DNA of 64,000 nucleotides from Bifidobacterium sp. WK041_4_12 (GCF_041080795.1 NZ_CP129674.1:2108001-2172000); one strand, 5' to 3'; positions 36,718-46,145 are shown, counted from the first letter of the stretch. The notes: generated by a model from the sequence alone, not told the origin. Translations and numbers: made by a program.

Positions 36718-36756
36718 AAATCCCACACCATGCGGGCATTGTGAGGTGTGGGGTTT
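36718..36756 (+). terminator. Hairpin after lipoprotein gene
   Basis: AAATCCCACACC and GGTGTGGGGTTT pair over 12 bp with one wobble, about 100 bases after the lipoprotein stop and before the FtsX-type gene. Weak T-tail; probably a terminator. Confidence 0.5.
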
Positions 36757-36834
36757 CGTGCCCGAGCATGGGCATGATGGTTGTATACAGGAGTATGTTG
36801 GAATTTTCGGCATCGTGATATTGGAGTAGACGGT

Positions 36835-38313
36835 ATGTTCATTCTCAAAGAGGCATGGGGTTCAGTTGCACGCCACAAAGTCTTGAGCATCGTTTCCGTG
36901 ACGACAACCGTTGTCGTGACGGCGGCGACGCTCATGGGATTAGCGATTGTTCAGGCTGACACAACAGCTCGGACAACGGCTTATGACGCTCAACGGGTGA
37001 ATGCGATCATCAGCCTCGACAAGGCGAAGATAGAGAAGAAGAACAAGACAGCAAGCATTGACTGGAGCAACTATGAACTCAGTTGGGAACAGTACAGCAC
37101 CTATGCCGAGGCCGCAGGTGTCACCATCAACGCGTACTACTACGAGACTTCGGATGCCAAGCTTGCCGATGGCGTGAAGGCCGTGACCGGCAGCAGCGAC
37201 TCGACGGGTAGCAAGGCTCGTGGCGAGATATCCATCGTCGGAACGTCCTCCAAAGCTGCCACTCAATCCTTGCCCGATTCAGGTTTCACGCTGGTCTCTG
37301 GAAAAACAGTCGATTATTCCGCGACTGCGGTGAGTGACAAGGCTGTCATCTCACAGGCTTTCGCACAGGCCAACGACTACAAGGTCGGCAGCACATTCAA
37401 TATTCTCAATCCCAGCGATGCCAAGAAGACCATCAAGCTGACCGTCAGTGGCATATACAAGAATCACGCAGGCGGCTCGGGAGTCTCCACAACATATTCC
37501 GATGCCAGGAATGCCAATAATGCTGTGTACGTCAGCTCGTACACTTTCATGGGCAATGGCTTCTATTCCGCAACGAAGCCCGGCAGCGTTGGCCATGACC
37601 TGCGCATTGTCTTTGAGCTTTCAAACCCGAAGGATTACAACACCTTTGTGAAGAAGGCACGAGCCGCTGGCCTGAGCAGCAACTACATCATCAGCTCGCC
37701 CACCCTGGCCGCTTACGAGGCAAAGACCTCTTCGCTGGCGACCTTGGCCAAGGCCGTGAAGATTGCCCTGATCGTGGTCTGCTCCCTGGGCGTGATCATT
37801 CTGTTGACATGTCTGGTTCTTGCCTGGATGCGTCGCAATGAGGATATCGGGATGCTCATAGGCATAGGGGTTGGGCGCGCAAGGATTGCCTGGCGCTATA
37901 CCGTTGAACTGCTGATGATAACGGTTCCAGGGGTTCTCATTGGTTTCGCCATCGGGACTGGTCTGAGCTTTGCCATCGCAGGGACGCTTCCAGCTTCTGA
38001 CGTCGTTCGCTCCACACCTGACCTGGCTTTGATCGAGCGTGTGGCGTTGGGTGCCGCTGCATTCTGGGTCATCTGTCTGATTGCGGCAATCATTCGCGTG
38101 GCATTGTTCAGGATGAATACCTTGCTTGATCCAGTCACCTACGGCACTGATTCAGGCAGCACTGATTCAGACAACGCTGGCTCAGACGGCACTGGCTCAA
38201 GCAGCGAAGCCACAATCGGGGACGAGCACGCATCGGCATCTGCAGATTCCACAACCACCAAAGGCGATACCGCATCAAGCACGGAGACTGACAAGGAAGA
38301 GGTGTCCGCATGA
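36835..38313 (+). CDS. FtsX/MacB-like ABC permease
   Basis: A 492-residue membrane protein: helix near residues 18-38 (VLSIVSVTTTVVVTAATLMGLAI), an extracytoplasmic MacB-like domain of about 270 residues, then three helices (VKIALIVVCSLGVIILLTCLVL, LLMITVPGVLIGFAIGTGLSF and ALGAAAFWVICLIAAIIRV) in an FtsX fold, and a low-complexity Ser/Thr/Asp tail. This class uses ATP hydrolysis in the cytoplasm to drive work outside. The ATG at 36835 has GGAG 8 bases upstream. It overlaps the next gene by ATGA, its presumed ATPase partner. Confidence 0.8.
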   Translation: MFILKEAWGSVARHKVLSIVSVTTTVVVTAATLMGLAIVQADTTARTTAYDAQRVNAIISLDKAKIEKKNKTASIDWSNYELSWEQYSTYAEAAGVTINAYYYETSDAKLADGVKAVTGSSDSTGSKARGEISIVGTSSKAATQSLPDSGFTLVSGKTVDYSATAVSDKAVISQAFAQANDYKVGSTFNILNPSDAKKTIKLTVSGIYKNHAGGSGVSTTYSDARNANNAVYVSSYTFMGNGFYSATKPGSVGHDLRIVFELSNPKDYNTFVKKARAAGLSSNYIISSPTLAAYEAKTSSLATLAKAVKIALIVVCSLGVIILLTCLVLAWMRRNEDIGMLIGIGVGRARIAWRYTVELLMITVPGVLIGFAIGTGLSFAIAGTLPASDVVRSTPDLALIERVALGAAAFWVICLIAAIIRVALFRMNTLLDPVTYGTDSGSTDSDNAGSDGTGSSSEATIGDEHASASADSTTTKGDTASSTETDKEEVSA

Positions 38314-39548
38314 AACCAGAAACACATGATAGCAACGACGATTCATTAGAAACGACAGACAACACAGGCGCGACAAGCACAGGCACAACAGACACAGGCA
38401 GCCCGGCACAGGAGAAGGATAGTGCCTCGGAAGGGCTGCATCCTGAAGAACCGGAATCGGCAGATGCCATTGCTGAAGAACCGGAATCGGCAGATGCCAT
38501 TGCTGAAGATTCCGATGACGCGACAGAAGCCCCTGAGGAGGTGAACTTTTCCATCGTCTTTGAAGATGACGATACGGAAGAGGACACCGCACTGGGAGGC
38601 GGCTCTGGCCTTTCCAACGATTCAGCGTCACCCGACAGCGCCCCTTCCGACAGCGCGTCGTCTGAACAGGACGGTGAACAGGATCATGAGCGGGACGATC
38701 CCGCTGCTCCTGCAGCACTCGATGCCGCCGCCCCGAAAGAGTCAGCATCGTCACAGGCCAAACAGCCTATAGATGCCGCACAGGGCAAGGCATCGCTCGC
38801 ACGCGCAGAGTCCGACGATCTTTCTCAAGACTCGTTGCATGTCGTTTCGCAGAAAATCAACACGCGCATTCGTCATCTTCGCAAGGCACGATTCGAGCAG
38901 TACCCGATTCTTGCATTCAACAAGGTCACCTACACGCTCAGGCACGAGCGTTACAACGTGTTGAACAAGGTGGATTGGTCGTTCTATAATTCTCGCGTGC
39001 AGAGCGTGCTGATTCGCTCTGATGATGAGCGTCGAGCCGTCATTGCTCTCGGCTCCGGCATGAGAACGCCGAATCACGGCACGATCACTTTTCATGGTAA
39101 AGACATTCAGGAAATGGAACCGAACGAGTTCCGTCGTCACAATATCGGCGTGCTGTTTGAGCATTTCAATCTACGCAGCGAACTGACCGCCAGCGAGAAC
39201 ATCGTGCTCACCATGGATGTTTCAGGCAGAAACTTTCTTAAGCCGATGCCGGTTCTGGCTGCGGAACTGCTCAATCAGGTACGTTTCCCCGATGATCAGT
39301 TCGACACTCCGGTTGAGCAGCTATCGCAGCTAAACCAGCGCAAGGCGCAGCTCGCACGCGCCCTGAGCTGCGATGCCAGCATCATTCTTGCCGACGAGCC
39401 CACCCAAGGGCTGAACGATGACGACACGGAAACCATACTTGGAATCATGCGGTATCTGGCCGACAAGAAATCGAAGTGTCTGATCATCGTGACCGCCGAC
39501 GAGGATCTTGCAGCTCAGACCGATTCGATCATCACCACCGACGACTGA
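38310..39548 (+). CDS. Degenerate ABC ATPase with acidic N-terminal extension
   Basis: A 412-residue protein. Residues 1-180 are acidic low complexity, including an exact 10-residue tandem repeat (EEPESADAIA). Residues 200-412 have an LolD/MacB-type ABC layout but with nearly every catalytic motif changed: the P-loop is replaced by LIRSDDERRAVIAL (about 234-247, no GKS/T), the Q-loop Gln is Glu (VLFEHFNL), the signature is LSQLNQRKAQLARAL rather than LSGGQ, and the switch His is Ala (IIVTADED). Walker B (SIILADEPTQGL) is intact. It overlaps the FtsX-type permease gene. I expect a non-hydrolysing or regulatory partner; the complex may use another ATPase. Confidence 0.8.
   Translation: MKPETHDSNDDSLETTDNTGATSTGTTDTGSPAQEKDSASEGLHPEEPESADAIAEEPESADAIAEDSDDATEAPEEVNFSIVFEDDDTEEDTALGGGSGLSNDSASPDSAPSDSASSEQDGEQDHERDDPAAPAALDAAAPKESASSQAKQPIDAAQGKASLARAESDDLSQDSLHVVSQKINTRIRHLRKARFEQYPILAFNKVTYTLRHERYNVLNKVDWSFYNSRVQSVLIRSDDERRAVIALGSGMRTPNHGTITFHGKDIQEMEPNEFRRHNIGVLFEHFNLRSELTASENIVLTMDVSGRNFLKPMPVLAAELLNQVRFPDDQFDTPVEQLSQLNQRKAQLARALSCDASIILADEPTQGLNDDDTETILGIMRYLADKKSKCLIIVTADEDLAAQTDSIITTDD
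38445..38504 (+). repeat. Exact 30-bp in-frame tandem duplication
   Basis: Two identical 30-base units encode the EEPESADAIA repeat in the acidic region of the degenerate ABC protein. Perfect identity indicates a recent duplication. Confidence 0.95.
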
Positions 39549-39642
39549 GCCTTCATAGACCTTGCGTTTTGAAACAACAATCGGCATTGATGCTGCAACA
39601 ACCGCGCTATTATTGCCTCCAAGCAGGCAATTCGTCCTCTGG

Positions 39643-39752
39643 TTGCGAGTTTTGTTGCCTTTTTCAAGTATCAGCGGTGATTTTGGCTCAATTCGATGCT
39701 CGTTTCAAGGATTTCAGCCATTGATACTTGAAAAAGGCAACAAAACTCGCAA
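39643..39752. repeat. Palindromic repeat family, copy A
   Basis: Perfect 31-bp inverted arms (39643-39673 and 39722-39752) with a 48-base spacer; the arm begins TTGCGAGTTTTGTTGCC. It lies between the ABC gene and rlmA. See the copies at 48246, 52674 and 59580. The rest of the 276-bp gap holds no gene. Confidence 0.9.
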
Positions 39753-39824
39753 TGCCGGCGTGAAAATGTAGCTCGGTTCGATCTCTGCATGGAAGGTTTG
39801 CCGCTTGAGGGAGAATGGGGCATC

Positions 39825-40718
39825 ATGAAGGCTTCGATAGAGAAATTTCTCGACTCAGCGCAGACATTCCGCTGCCCCATATGCGGCAGCGGGCTGCATC
39901 CCGCAGGACGCAGCCTGCAATGTCCGCGCAATCACACCTTTGACATTGCCGCCAAAGGCAGTGTCGCATTGCTGCGTTCTCGGCATACCCAAGATGGTCT
40001 GTATAACCAACCCTTCTTTGAAAATCGCAGTGCATTGTTAAGCACTGGGCTCTATGACCACATCGTTCGTGAAGTCGCCCATGATGTGTCGCTTCTGCTC
40101 GACTCCCCTGCTTCGAGTCTCCTCGATGTCGGATGCGGAGACGGCACCCTGACGAAGCGCTTGCAGAATCTCATCGCATCTGCACCAGTGGATTCACCCC
40201 AGCAGCAGGATCAGGCACTCCACGAATTGACCGTATTCGCCTGCGATATCTCTCAACCTGCAATTTCAATCGCCGCACGCGGCAACAGCTCCATACGCTG
40301 GTTCATAGCGGATCTGGCGAAGCTTCCCATTGCAGACAGTTCGATGGATATAGTCACCGACATCTTCTCTCCTGCAAACTACGAAGAATTCAAACGAGTA
40401 CTTCGACCACAAGGCAAGCTCATCAAAGTTGTCCCTGGGAAACATCATCTTATGGAGCTGCGGCGAGCAATAGCCGATTCTCACGCTGCCTTGCCAAAAG
40501 ACTATTCCAATGATGACGTAATGCAAGGCATTGAACAGCATTGCACGATCCAGCACAGCACCCTCGCGAGCGCAACGCTTCATCTCGACAACGCGCAATG
40601 GCGACAGTTCCTTGCCATGACGCCACTCATGTTCCATGTCGACAAGTCTTCCATCGATCTTGATTCGCTGCGAAATCTCACCATAGAGGCGCAAATCGTT
40701 CAAGCAACCATGAAGTAA
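39825..40718 (+). CDS. rlmA: 23S rRNA (guanine-N1) methyltransferase RlmA
   Basis: A 297-residue protein with the zinc finger FRCPICGSGLHPAGRSLQCPRNHTFDIAAKG that defines RlmA, followed by the SAM-binding LLDVGCGDGTLTKRL and the IFSPANYEEFKRVLRPQGKLI motif. It methylates G745/G748-type positions in helix 35 of 23S rRNA, which can affect macrolide or mycinamicin sensitivity in some bacteria. The in-frame ATG at 39789 is possible; 39825 has a GGGAG site. Monocistronic and convergent with mntR. Confidence 0.88.
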   Translation: MKASIEKFLDSAQTFRCPICGSGLHPAGRSLQCPRNHTFDIAAKGSVALLRSRHTQDGLYNQPFFENRSALLSTGLYDHIVREVAHDVSLLLDSPASSLLDVGCGDGTLTKRLQNLIASAPVDSPQQQDQALHELTVFACDISQPAISIAARGNSSIRWFIADLAKLPIADSSMDIVTDIFSPANYEEFKRVLRPQGKLIKVVPGKHHLMELRRAIADSHAALPKDYSNDDVMQGIEQHCTIQHSTLASATLHLDNAQWRQFLAMTPLMFHVDKSSIDLDSLRNLTIEAQIVQATMK

Positions 40719-40741
40719 CGCACGCAAGTCATTCCAGACTT

Positions 40742-41440
40742 CTACGACTGCCCTGGGCTGTTTTCCTCGTCCAGCAGAGTGACTCGGATGCGTTCGGCAG
40801 CCGAGGCGCCGAGAACCACGTTCGCCCCTGACGGCAATACCAAGGTGACGATATCGGAATATGGCGTGAACTTGCCGATCGTTGCAGTGCCATCGATGGA
40901 AAGACCTTGCTGTTGAAGGAACCGCAACAGCTTTGAATCTTCATCGCTGACGCGCTCGATTCGAATTGTTGCACCTTCGGGAGCTGCCGTCAGCAGGATG
41001 CTCTTATCTTCATCCATCTCACCGTTCGGTCCTGGAATCGCATCACCATGCGGATCTTTGGTCGGATGCCCCAAGCTTTCGTCAATGCGTTCAATCATCA
41101 GATCAGATGCCGCGTGTTCAAGCTGATCGGCTTCCTTATGCACCTCATCCCAGCGATAGCCGAGCTTTTCTACGAGAAAGGTCTCAAGCAACCTGTGCCT
41201 GCGAACCATCTTCAGAGCATACTGCTCGCCCAACGGTGTGAGGATGATATCGCCATAGGGAGCGTGCGTCACCAGACCCTGGGTGGTCAAACGAGCCATG
41301 GCACCGGAAACCGTAGATGGCTTCATTCCGGTCTTTCGAGCAAGATCGGTCGGCTGCACAGCCTTGTCAGACCATTCACGCAAATCCCATAGCACCTTGA
41401 GATAATCCTGCGAGTTCGTAGATAGCTCTTGAAAAGTCAT
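40742..41440 (-). CDS. mntR: DtxR/MntR-family metal-dependent regulator
   Basis: A 232-residue three-domain DtxR-type protein: winged helix (AVQPTDLARKTGMKPSTVSGAMARLTTQGLV), dimer/metal domain (RRHRLLETFLVEKLGYRWDEVHKEADQLEHAASD, with His and Glu ligands) and a C-terminal FeoA/SH3-like domain. The start is set by the family N-terminus. Only an insignificant ribosome-binding site is visible, so a leaderless transcript is possible. Divergent from mntH, 300 bp away, which points to manganese regulation rather than iron. Confidence 0.88.
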   Translation of the reverse strand: MTFQELSTNSQDYLKVLWDLREWSDKAVQPTDLARKTGMKPSTVSGAMARLTTQGLVTHAPYGDIILTPLGEQYALKMVRRHRLLETFLVEKLGYRWDEVHKEADQLEHAASDLMIERIDESLGHPTKDPHGDAIPGPNGEMDEDKSILLTAAPEGATIRIERVSDEDSKLLRFLQQQGLSIDGTATIGKFTPYSDIVTLVLPSGANVVLGASAAERIRVTLLDEENSPGQS

Positions 41441-41717
41441 GCTGTACAGTCTAACCAACATCACCGTCTTGGCTGAAAAAGATTCATATTCCACACCTTC
41501 TCCGACACGCGGATGCTTCGGTGCATGCATTGCCTCCCCATACCAAGAACTGGCCCATTCCGCAGGCACACTCGCAACGAAGAAGCCTCGCTCAGCCCTT
41601 GTAACAAGCGGCCTTTCGAAGAGAGTTACGCCAAGTTGAAAGCCACGTTAACAGTATGTGACAGCACTCGCTTTCGTATGAGATCCGTCTATACTTCGAG
41701 GGGTAGAACTAATTTGT

Positions 41718-41729
41718 TTTAGGTCTAAA
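41718..41729. promoter_or_regulatory. Palindrome in mntH promoter, MntR-box candidate
   Basis: TTTAGGTCTAAA, a 5-bp inverted repeat, lies 17 bases before the mntH start. DtxR-family boxes are palindromes of similar AT-rich type, and the regulator gene is next door. Confidence 0.5.
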
Positions 41730-41746
41730 GTTCAGGGATGGGGATA

Positions 41747-43186
41747 ATGAGCGATACGTCAATGACAACAGAAAGCACCACCAAGGGGCGAAACGGCACA
41801 TTGGGTGGTTCCGAGTCAAAGATTTTCAGCAGAGGCAAGCTGATCGAGACTGCGAACGGGCTTTCACTTGAAGAAATCAACGCGACGGTAAGCATTCCAA
41901 AGGCGAGAGGCAACTTCTGGAAGAGCCTTCTTGCGTTCTCAGGTCCGGGTGCACTTGTTGCAGTAGGCTACATGGATCCAGGTAACTGGATAACTTCCAT
42001 CGGTGGCGGTGCTCAATACGGCTACCTGCTGATGTCTGTGATTCTGCTTTCCAGCCTTATCGCGATGCTGCTGCAATACATGTGCGCCAAGCTCGGCATC
42101 GTCACCGGCTTGGATCTTGCTCAGGCTACACGCCTCCACACCGGAAAGAAAACCGGTATCGCACTCTGGATCAGCACTGAGCTGGCAGTCATGGCAACCG
42201 ATATCGCCGAGGTCATAGGAGGCTCGATTGCACTGAATCTCCTCTTCGGCATCCCACTGGCCGTTGGCGTCGTCCTCACAGTCTTCGATGTGCTGCTTCT
42301 GCTGCTGCTCATGCAGGTCGGATTCCGCCGCATTGAGGCAATCGTCGTCACGCTGATTCTGGTCATCATGGCCGTATTCGTCTATGAAGTCTGGCTCGCT
42401 CAACCAAACGTCGGCGACATGTTCGTCGGATTCATCCCGAACGCGCAGATCCTTGGCAATGGTCAGCTCACGATGGCCCTCGGCATCGTTGGCGCAACCG
42501 TGATGCCTCACAACCTCTATCTGCATTCATCCATCGTTCAGACGCGCAACTACGATCGCAAGGACGACAAGGATGTCAGCAACGCACTACGTTTCGCCAC
42601 TTGGGATTCGAACATCCAACTCTCAGCAGCCTTCATCGTGAACTGCCTGCTGCTCGTACTTGGCGCAGCAATGTTCTTCGGTCACGGCAACGGGCTCGAC
42701 ACCTTCACCTCGCTGTACAACGCACTCGGTGACAACAAGCTTGCAGGCCCGGTTGCCAGCGGCGCGCTGAGCACCCTGTTCGCCGTCGCGCTGCTTGCTT
42801 CCGGCCAGAATTCGACGATCACCGGCACGCTCACCGGCCAGATCGTGATGGAAGGCTTCATTCGCATGCGCATCCCCATGTGGCTTCGCCGCGTGGTAAC
42901 CCGAGTCATCTCCATCATCCCTGTGCTTGTCTGCACCTTTGCATTCGGCGGCACCGAATCCTCTCTCGATAACCTGCTGATTTATTCACAGGTCTTCCTG
43001 TGCATCGCCTTGCCTATATCGATGGTGCCCCTGGTCTGGTTCACATCATCGAAGAAGATCATGGGCGAGAAATACGCCAACCCAATATGGATGTCGACTT
43101 TGGCTTGGATTGTTGTTGCCGTTCTCTCTGGCCTCAACGTTTGGTTGGTCGTTCAAGATGTTACGCAACTGATCGCATTCCTGTGA
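41747..43186 (+). CDS. mntH: NRAMP manganese transporter MntH
   Basis: Proton-coupled Mn(II) importer of 479 residues with 11 helices. Key motifs: VGYMDPGNWITS in helix 1 (metal-binding Asp and Asn), and VGATVMPHNLYLHSSIVQTR in helix 6 (Met and His). A hydrophilic N-terminus of about 50 residues precedes helix 1. ATG 41747 has GGGATGGGG upstream; ATG 41738 is an alternative. Likely repressed by the divergent MntR when manganese is plentiful. Followed by a strong terminator. Confidence 0.95.
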   Translation: MSDTSMTTESTTKGRNGTLGGSESKIFSRGKLIETANGLSLEEINATVSIPKARGNFWKSLLAFSGPGALVAVGYMDPGNWITSIGGGAQYGYLLMSVILLSSLIAMLLQYMCAKLGIVTGLDLAQATRLHTGKKTGIALWISTELAVMATDIAEVIGGSIALNLLFGIPLAVGVVLTVFDVLLLLLLMQVGFRRIEAIVVTLILVIMAVFVYEVWLAQPNVGDMFVGFIPNAQILGNGQLTMALGIVGATVMPHNLYLHSSIVQTRNYDRKDDKDVSNALRFATWDSNIQLSAAFIVNCLLLVLGAAMFFGHGNGLDTFTSLYNALGDNKLAGPVASGALSTLFAVALLASGQNSTITGTLTGQIVMEGFIRMRIPMWLRRVVTRVISIIPVLVCTFAFGGTESSLDNLLIYSQVFLCIALPISMVPLVWFTSSKKIMGEKYANPIWMSTLAWIVVAVLSGLNVWLVVQDVTQLIAFL

Positions 43187-43208
43187 TCAGTCATTGCTGA
43201 CCACATCG

Positions 43209-43258
43209 AAAAAGCGCAGAACAGTGTAAACTTCTCCCGAAGCTGTTCTGCGCTTTTT
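43209..43258 (+). terminator. Rho-independent terminator after mntH
   Basis: AAAAAGCGCAGAACAG and CTGTTCTGCGCTTTTT form a perfect 16-bp stem around an 18-base loop with a T-run. It can act in both directions. Confidence 0.93.
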
Positions 43259-43302
43259 TCATATGTGCGACTTATCACCAAACAATCAGTACCGGCAACC
43301 AG

Positions 43303-43378
43303 TCATCGTAGATTAGATTCAATCATCGTAGATTAGATTATTATCAGCATCAGATCGTCAATCTACAGTCAATCTACA
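43303..43378. repeat. Short tandem duplications before FMN reductase stop
   Basis: TCATCGTAGATTAGATT occurs at 43303 and 43323 (20-bp period), and GTCAATCTACA at 43357 and 43368 (11-bp period). The second overlaps the stop codon of the minus-strand reductase. Simple slippage products; no function seen. Confidence 0.85.
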
Positions 43379-44141
43379 AGCTGCCGCCTGCGGCAAGATG
43401 CATCAGCGAACTGCCGAAATCAAGACCTGCAGCAGCTTCGGACTGCGTCGAATCAGCATCCTCATCAATCTTCGCTTTGAAGGTGCGCGTGTATTTTTCA
43501 CCGACCGAGTCGAGAAGAGTCTGATGCACATGAGCCATAACGAGCGCCGACAATTCGGCAGCGACTCTATCCTGATGCGCTGCAAGATCGGCAGACCCCC
43601 AGTCCCCGGTGGCGGCCATCACACCAGTAGGAACGATGAGCGCACGCATGAATGCGAAGAGCGAGCGCATCGAGGTATCTGGAACCAGTGCATGACGTTC
43701 GCTGCCTCCTGTGGCAACGGCTGCCAACGGCAGTCCAAGCACGATGTCAGAGTCTGCAACATCCCAGAACGATTTGAACAGGCCAGAATATGTGGCCTTG
43801 TATACCGGGCTGGCAACGATAACCGCATCGCTGCTCTGCACCGTATTCAGGGCTTCCTGCAGGGCAGGTGATATCCGCAGCGTGACGGATGCCACGGCTA
43901 TATCATCTGAGAGATTTTTCAGTTCAATCATGGTGATGTCACTGCGCGCACCACTCTTCTTGAGCAGTTCGCCAGTCTTGAGAGCTATACCTCGCGCCAG
44001 TTCGGTTGTGGTCGAAGGTTCGCCCACCCCGGCACTCACGACGGCAATGTGATGAAGCTGCCGGCCACCTGCAACTTCAGATGAATCTCTCTGCGATTGC
44101 GAGGAACTACCCAATGATGCTCCCGTAGAACTGTCACTCAT
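43374..44141 (-). CDS. FMN reductase (CE1759-like partner of LLM oxidoreductase)
   Basis: A 255-residue NADPH-dependent FMN reductase-like flavodoxin fold: IAVVSAGVGEPSTTTELARGI, SDAVIVASPVYKATYSGLFKSFWDV and PLAAVATGGSERHALV. It has Ser-rich N- and Ala-rich C-terminal tails. Its stop follows the short duplications. The gene comes 31 bp after the LLM flavin monooxygenase gene; this LLM/FMN-reductase pair is recurrent in actinobacteria, the reductase presumably supplying FMNH2. Start at 44141 behind GGGGG. Confidence 0.85.
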   Translation of the reverse strand: MSDSSTGASLGSSSQSQRDSSEVAGGRQLHHIAVVSAGVGEPSTTTELARGIALKTGELLKKSGARSDITMIELKNLSDDIAVASVTLRISPALQEALNTVQSSDAVIVASPVYKATYSGLFKSFWDVADSDIVLGLPLAAVATGGSERHALVPDTSMRSLFAFMRALIVPTGVMAATGDWGSADLAAHQDRVAAELSALVMAHVHQTLLDSVGEKYTRTFKAKIDEDADSTQSEAAAGLDFGSSLMHLAAGGSL

Positions 44142-44172
44142 GCATATACCCCCAATGATCCCCTTAAACCTA

Positions 44173-45432
44173 TCAATACAAGTTCGGCATGTGAACCCTT
44201 TGATTCGGATCTGAATCAAGGTACGGACTCGTTCCAGTCACGTTATCGCCACGATTGTCGTGTGGTTTTGGCTGGCGAGTAGGCTTGTCCCCATACGTGG
44301 CATGAACCATATCATCGTGGGAAGGCACTGCGACAGCCTGAGGACTACGCTGTGCGGCGAATTCCTTCCGCAGCACGGGCAGAACCTCCTCTCCCAGAAT
44401 ATCGAGCTGTTGCAGAACCGTGTCGGACGGCAGACCACCATGATCGACAAGGAAGAGCTGACGGGCATAGTCGCCATAGTATTCACGCTGTTCAAGGACT
44501 CGATCAATCACCTGCTGCGGGGAACCCACCAGCAGCGGGGTCTCTTCAATCATGGTTTCGAGAGGCGGGCCACCTTTGTACACCGGTGAATTGTTGAAAT
44601 ACGGGCGATATTCGCGGATCGCATCCTGCGAGTTGCGGGCTACGTAGGTCTGGGCCGCAACGCCCACGATGGCCTGTTCCGCCGTGCCATGACCCCAATG
44701 CTCGAATCGTTGACGATAGAGGCTCACCAGTCTGCGGAAGTGATCCACCGGCCAGAAAATGCCGTTGGCGAAGAAGCCATTGCCATAGAATGCGGCTTGC
44801 TCGGCGATTTCCGGCGTGCGAATCGACCCATGCCAGACAAAGGGAGGAACGTCGTCAAGAGGCCGTGGAATCGACGTAAAGCCTTGCAACGGCATTCTGA
44901 ACTGTCCTGACCAGTCGACCACATCGTTATGCCAGAGCTTGTGAAGCAGATTGTAGTTTTCAAGTGCGAGCGGCAAACCTTGACGTATGTCCTGCCCGAA
45001 CCAGGGATAGACGGGAGCGGTATTGCCGCGTCCCAGCATCAGATCGATCCGTCCGTCTGCAAGATGCTGGAGCAGCGAATATTCTTCAGCCAGACGAACC
45101 GGGTCGTTCGTCGTGATAAGCGTGGTGGAAGTGGATAATGTGATGCGCTTGGTCTTTGCCGCCACCGCTGCGAGAAAAGTGGTTGGCGACGATGACCAGA
45201 ATGGCGGATTGTGATGTTCTCCGATTGCAAACACGTCGAATCCAGCTTCTTCGACCTTCAATGCCTCGTTCAGCGAAGCTTGAATCCGCTCGGCCTCCGA
45301 AGGGACTGAATCGCGAACTGGATCGCGCGTCACATCGGATACCGACATGACACCGAACTGGATTGGCCCTGGCCGAGCCTGCGAAACCTTGAGCCTGTTA
45401 GCCTCGATAATTTCTTGAGCGTCCTGTGCCAT
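44173..45432 (-). CDS. LLM-class flavin-dependent oxidoreductase (CE1758-like)
   Basis: A 419-residue luciferase-like (TIM-barrel) oxidoreductase: IQFGVMSVSDVTRDP, AGFDVFAIGEHHNPPFWSSSPTTFLAAVAAKTKRI, RIDLMLGRGNTAPVYPWFG and an LLVGSPQQVIDRVLEQ end, plus a hydrophilic tail of about 50 residues. It should use FMNH2 and oxygen on an unknown substrate. The frame is open to 45588 but the start at 45432 has AAGGAAA. Middle gene of a three-gene flavin cluster. Confidence 0.88.
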   Translation of the reverse strand: MAQDAQEIIEANRLKVSQARPGPIQFGVMSVSDVTRDPVRDSVPSEAERIQASLNEALKVEEAGFDVFAIGEHHNPPFWSSSPTTFLAAVAAKTKRITLSTSTTLITTNDPVRLAEEYSLLQHLADGRIDLMLGRGNTAPVYPWFGQDIRQGLPLALENYNLLHKLWHNDVVDWSGQFRMPLQGFTSIPRPLDDVPPFVWHGSIRTPEIAEQAAFYGNGFFANGIFWPVDHFRRLVSLYRQRFEHWGHGTAEQAIVGVAAQTYVARNSQDAIREYRPYFNNSPVYKGGPPLETMIEETPLLVGSPQQVIDRVLEQREYYGDYARQLFLVDHGGLPSDTVLQQLDILGEEVLPVLRKEFAAQRSPQAVAVPSHDDMVHATYGDKPTRQPKPHDNRGDNVTGTSPYLDSDPNQRVHMPNLY

Positions 45433-45502
45433 GTCGTTTCCTTGTCTAGAAATAGCAGGATGTGCTTGAGCTCTTGCTTGAGTTCTTCTTAGTTCTCGTG
45501 CT

Positions 45503-46042
45503 CTAGTTCTTATGTTTTTCGACAAACGCCACGAAAGCGTTCGCGAAGTCAGTGAGGAATCCCTTGGCATCGTCTGCGACCGAACCATCCTGGTTCAGAC
45601 CCGTCGTTGCGTTGAAATACACCTCCGGCTGACCCATGATTTCGGTATTGAGATAGACAAGAACGTTGCGCAGAGCGGCCTGAGCTTGCGTCGTGCCCAA
45701 GGCGCCGAGGGATGCGCCGACAATGGCTACCGGCTTGCCGTTGAATGAGTTCTGTCCCCACGGGCGAGAAGCCCAATCGATGCCGTTCTTCAACACGCCG
45801 GAGAAGCTGCGGTTATATTCAGGTGTCACGAAGAGGACACCATCGGAGCGTTCAATCAGATCCTTGAGTTCCTTTGCCTTTGCCGGGAAGTCTGCTTCCA
45901 GATCCTGGCTGAACAGTGGAAGATTCAGATCGGCGGTCTCGAACGTAGCGTCTCCCGGAGCGAGTGTTTCAATGGCTTTGGCTAGTTGTTTGTTGAAGGA
46001 ATCCTCGCGAAGTGATCCCACTAGAACTGCGATGCGTGTCAT
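45503..46042 (-). CDS. NAD(P)H-dependent FMN reductase / quinone reductase
   Basis: A 179-residue flavodoxin-like enzyme with the FMN phosphate-binding VGSLREDSFNKQL and the FVTPEYNRSFSGVLKNGIDWASRP motif typical of ArsH/azoreductase-type NADPH-dependent FMN reductases. It begins behind GGGGAGAA and leads the flavin cluster, 70 bp before the LLM gene. Reduced flavin supply or quinone detoxification are likely roles. Confidence 0.9.
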   Translation of the reverse strand: MTRIAVLVGSLREDSFNKQLAKAIETLAPGDATFETADLNLPLFSQDLEADFPAKAKELKDLIERSDGVLFVTPEYNRSFSGVLKNGIDWASRPWGQNSFNGKPVAIVGASLGALGTTQAQAALRNVLVYLNTEIMGQPEVYFNATTGLNQDGSVADDAKGFLTDFANAFVAFVEKHKN

Positions 46043-46145
46043 GTTTCTCCCCTTATGGGTGTGTCAAGATGGAAACGGCTTTGTTGCCGTCACTGTGAGT
46101 AAAAATTAAATCAGGAAAATAATTCCTGCTTTATGCTTATAGATT

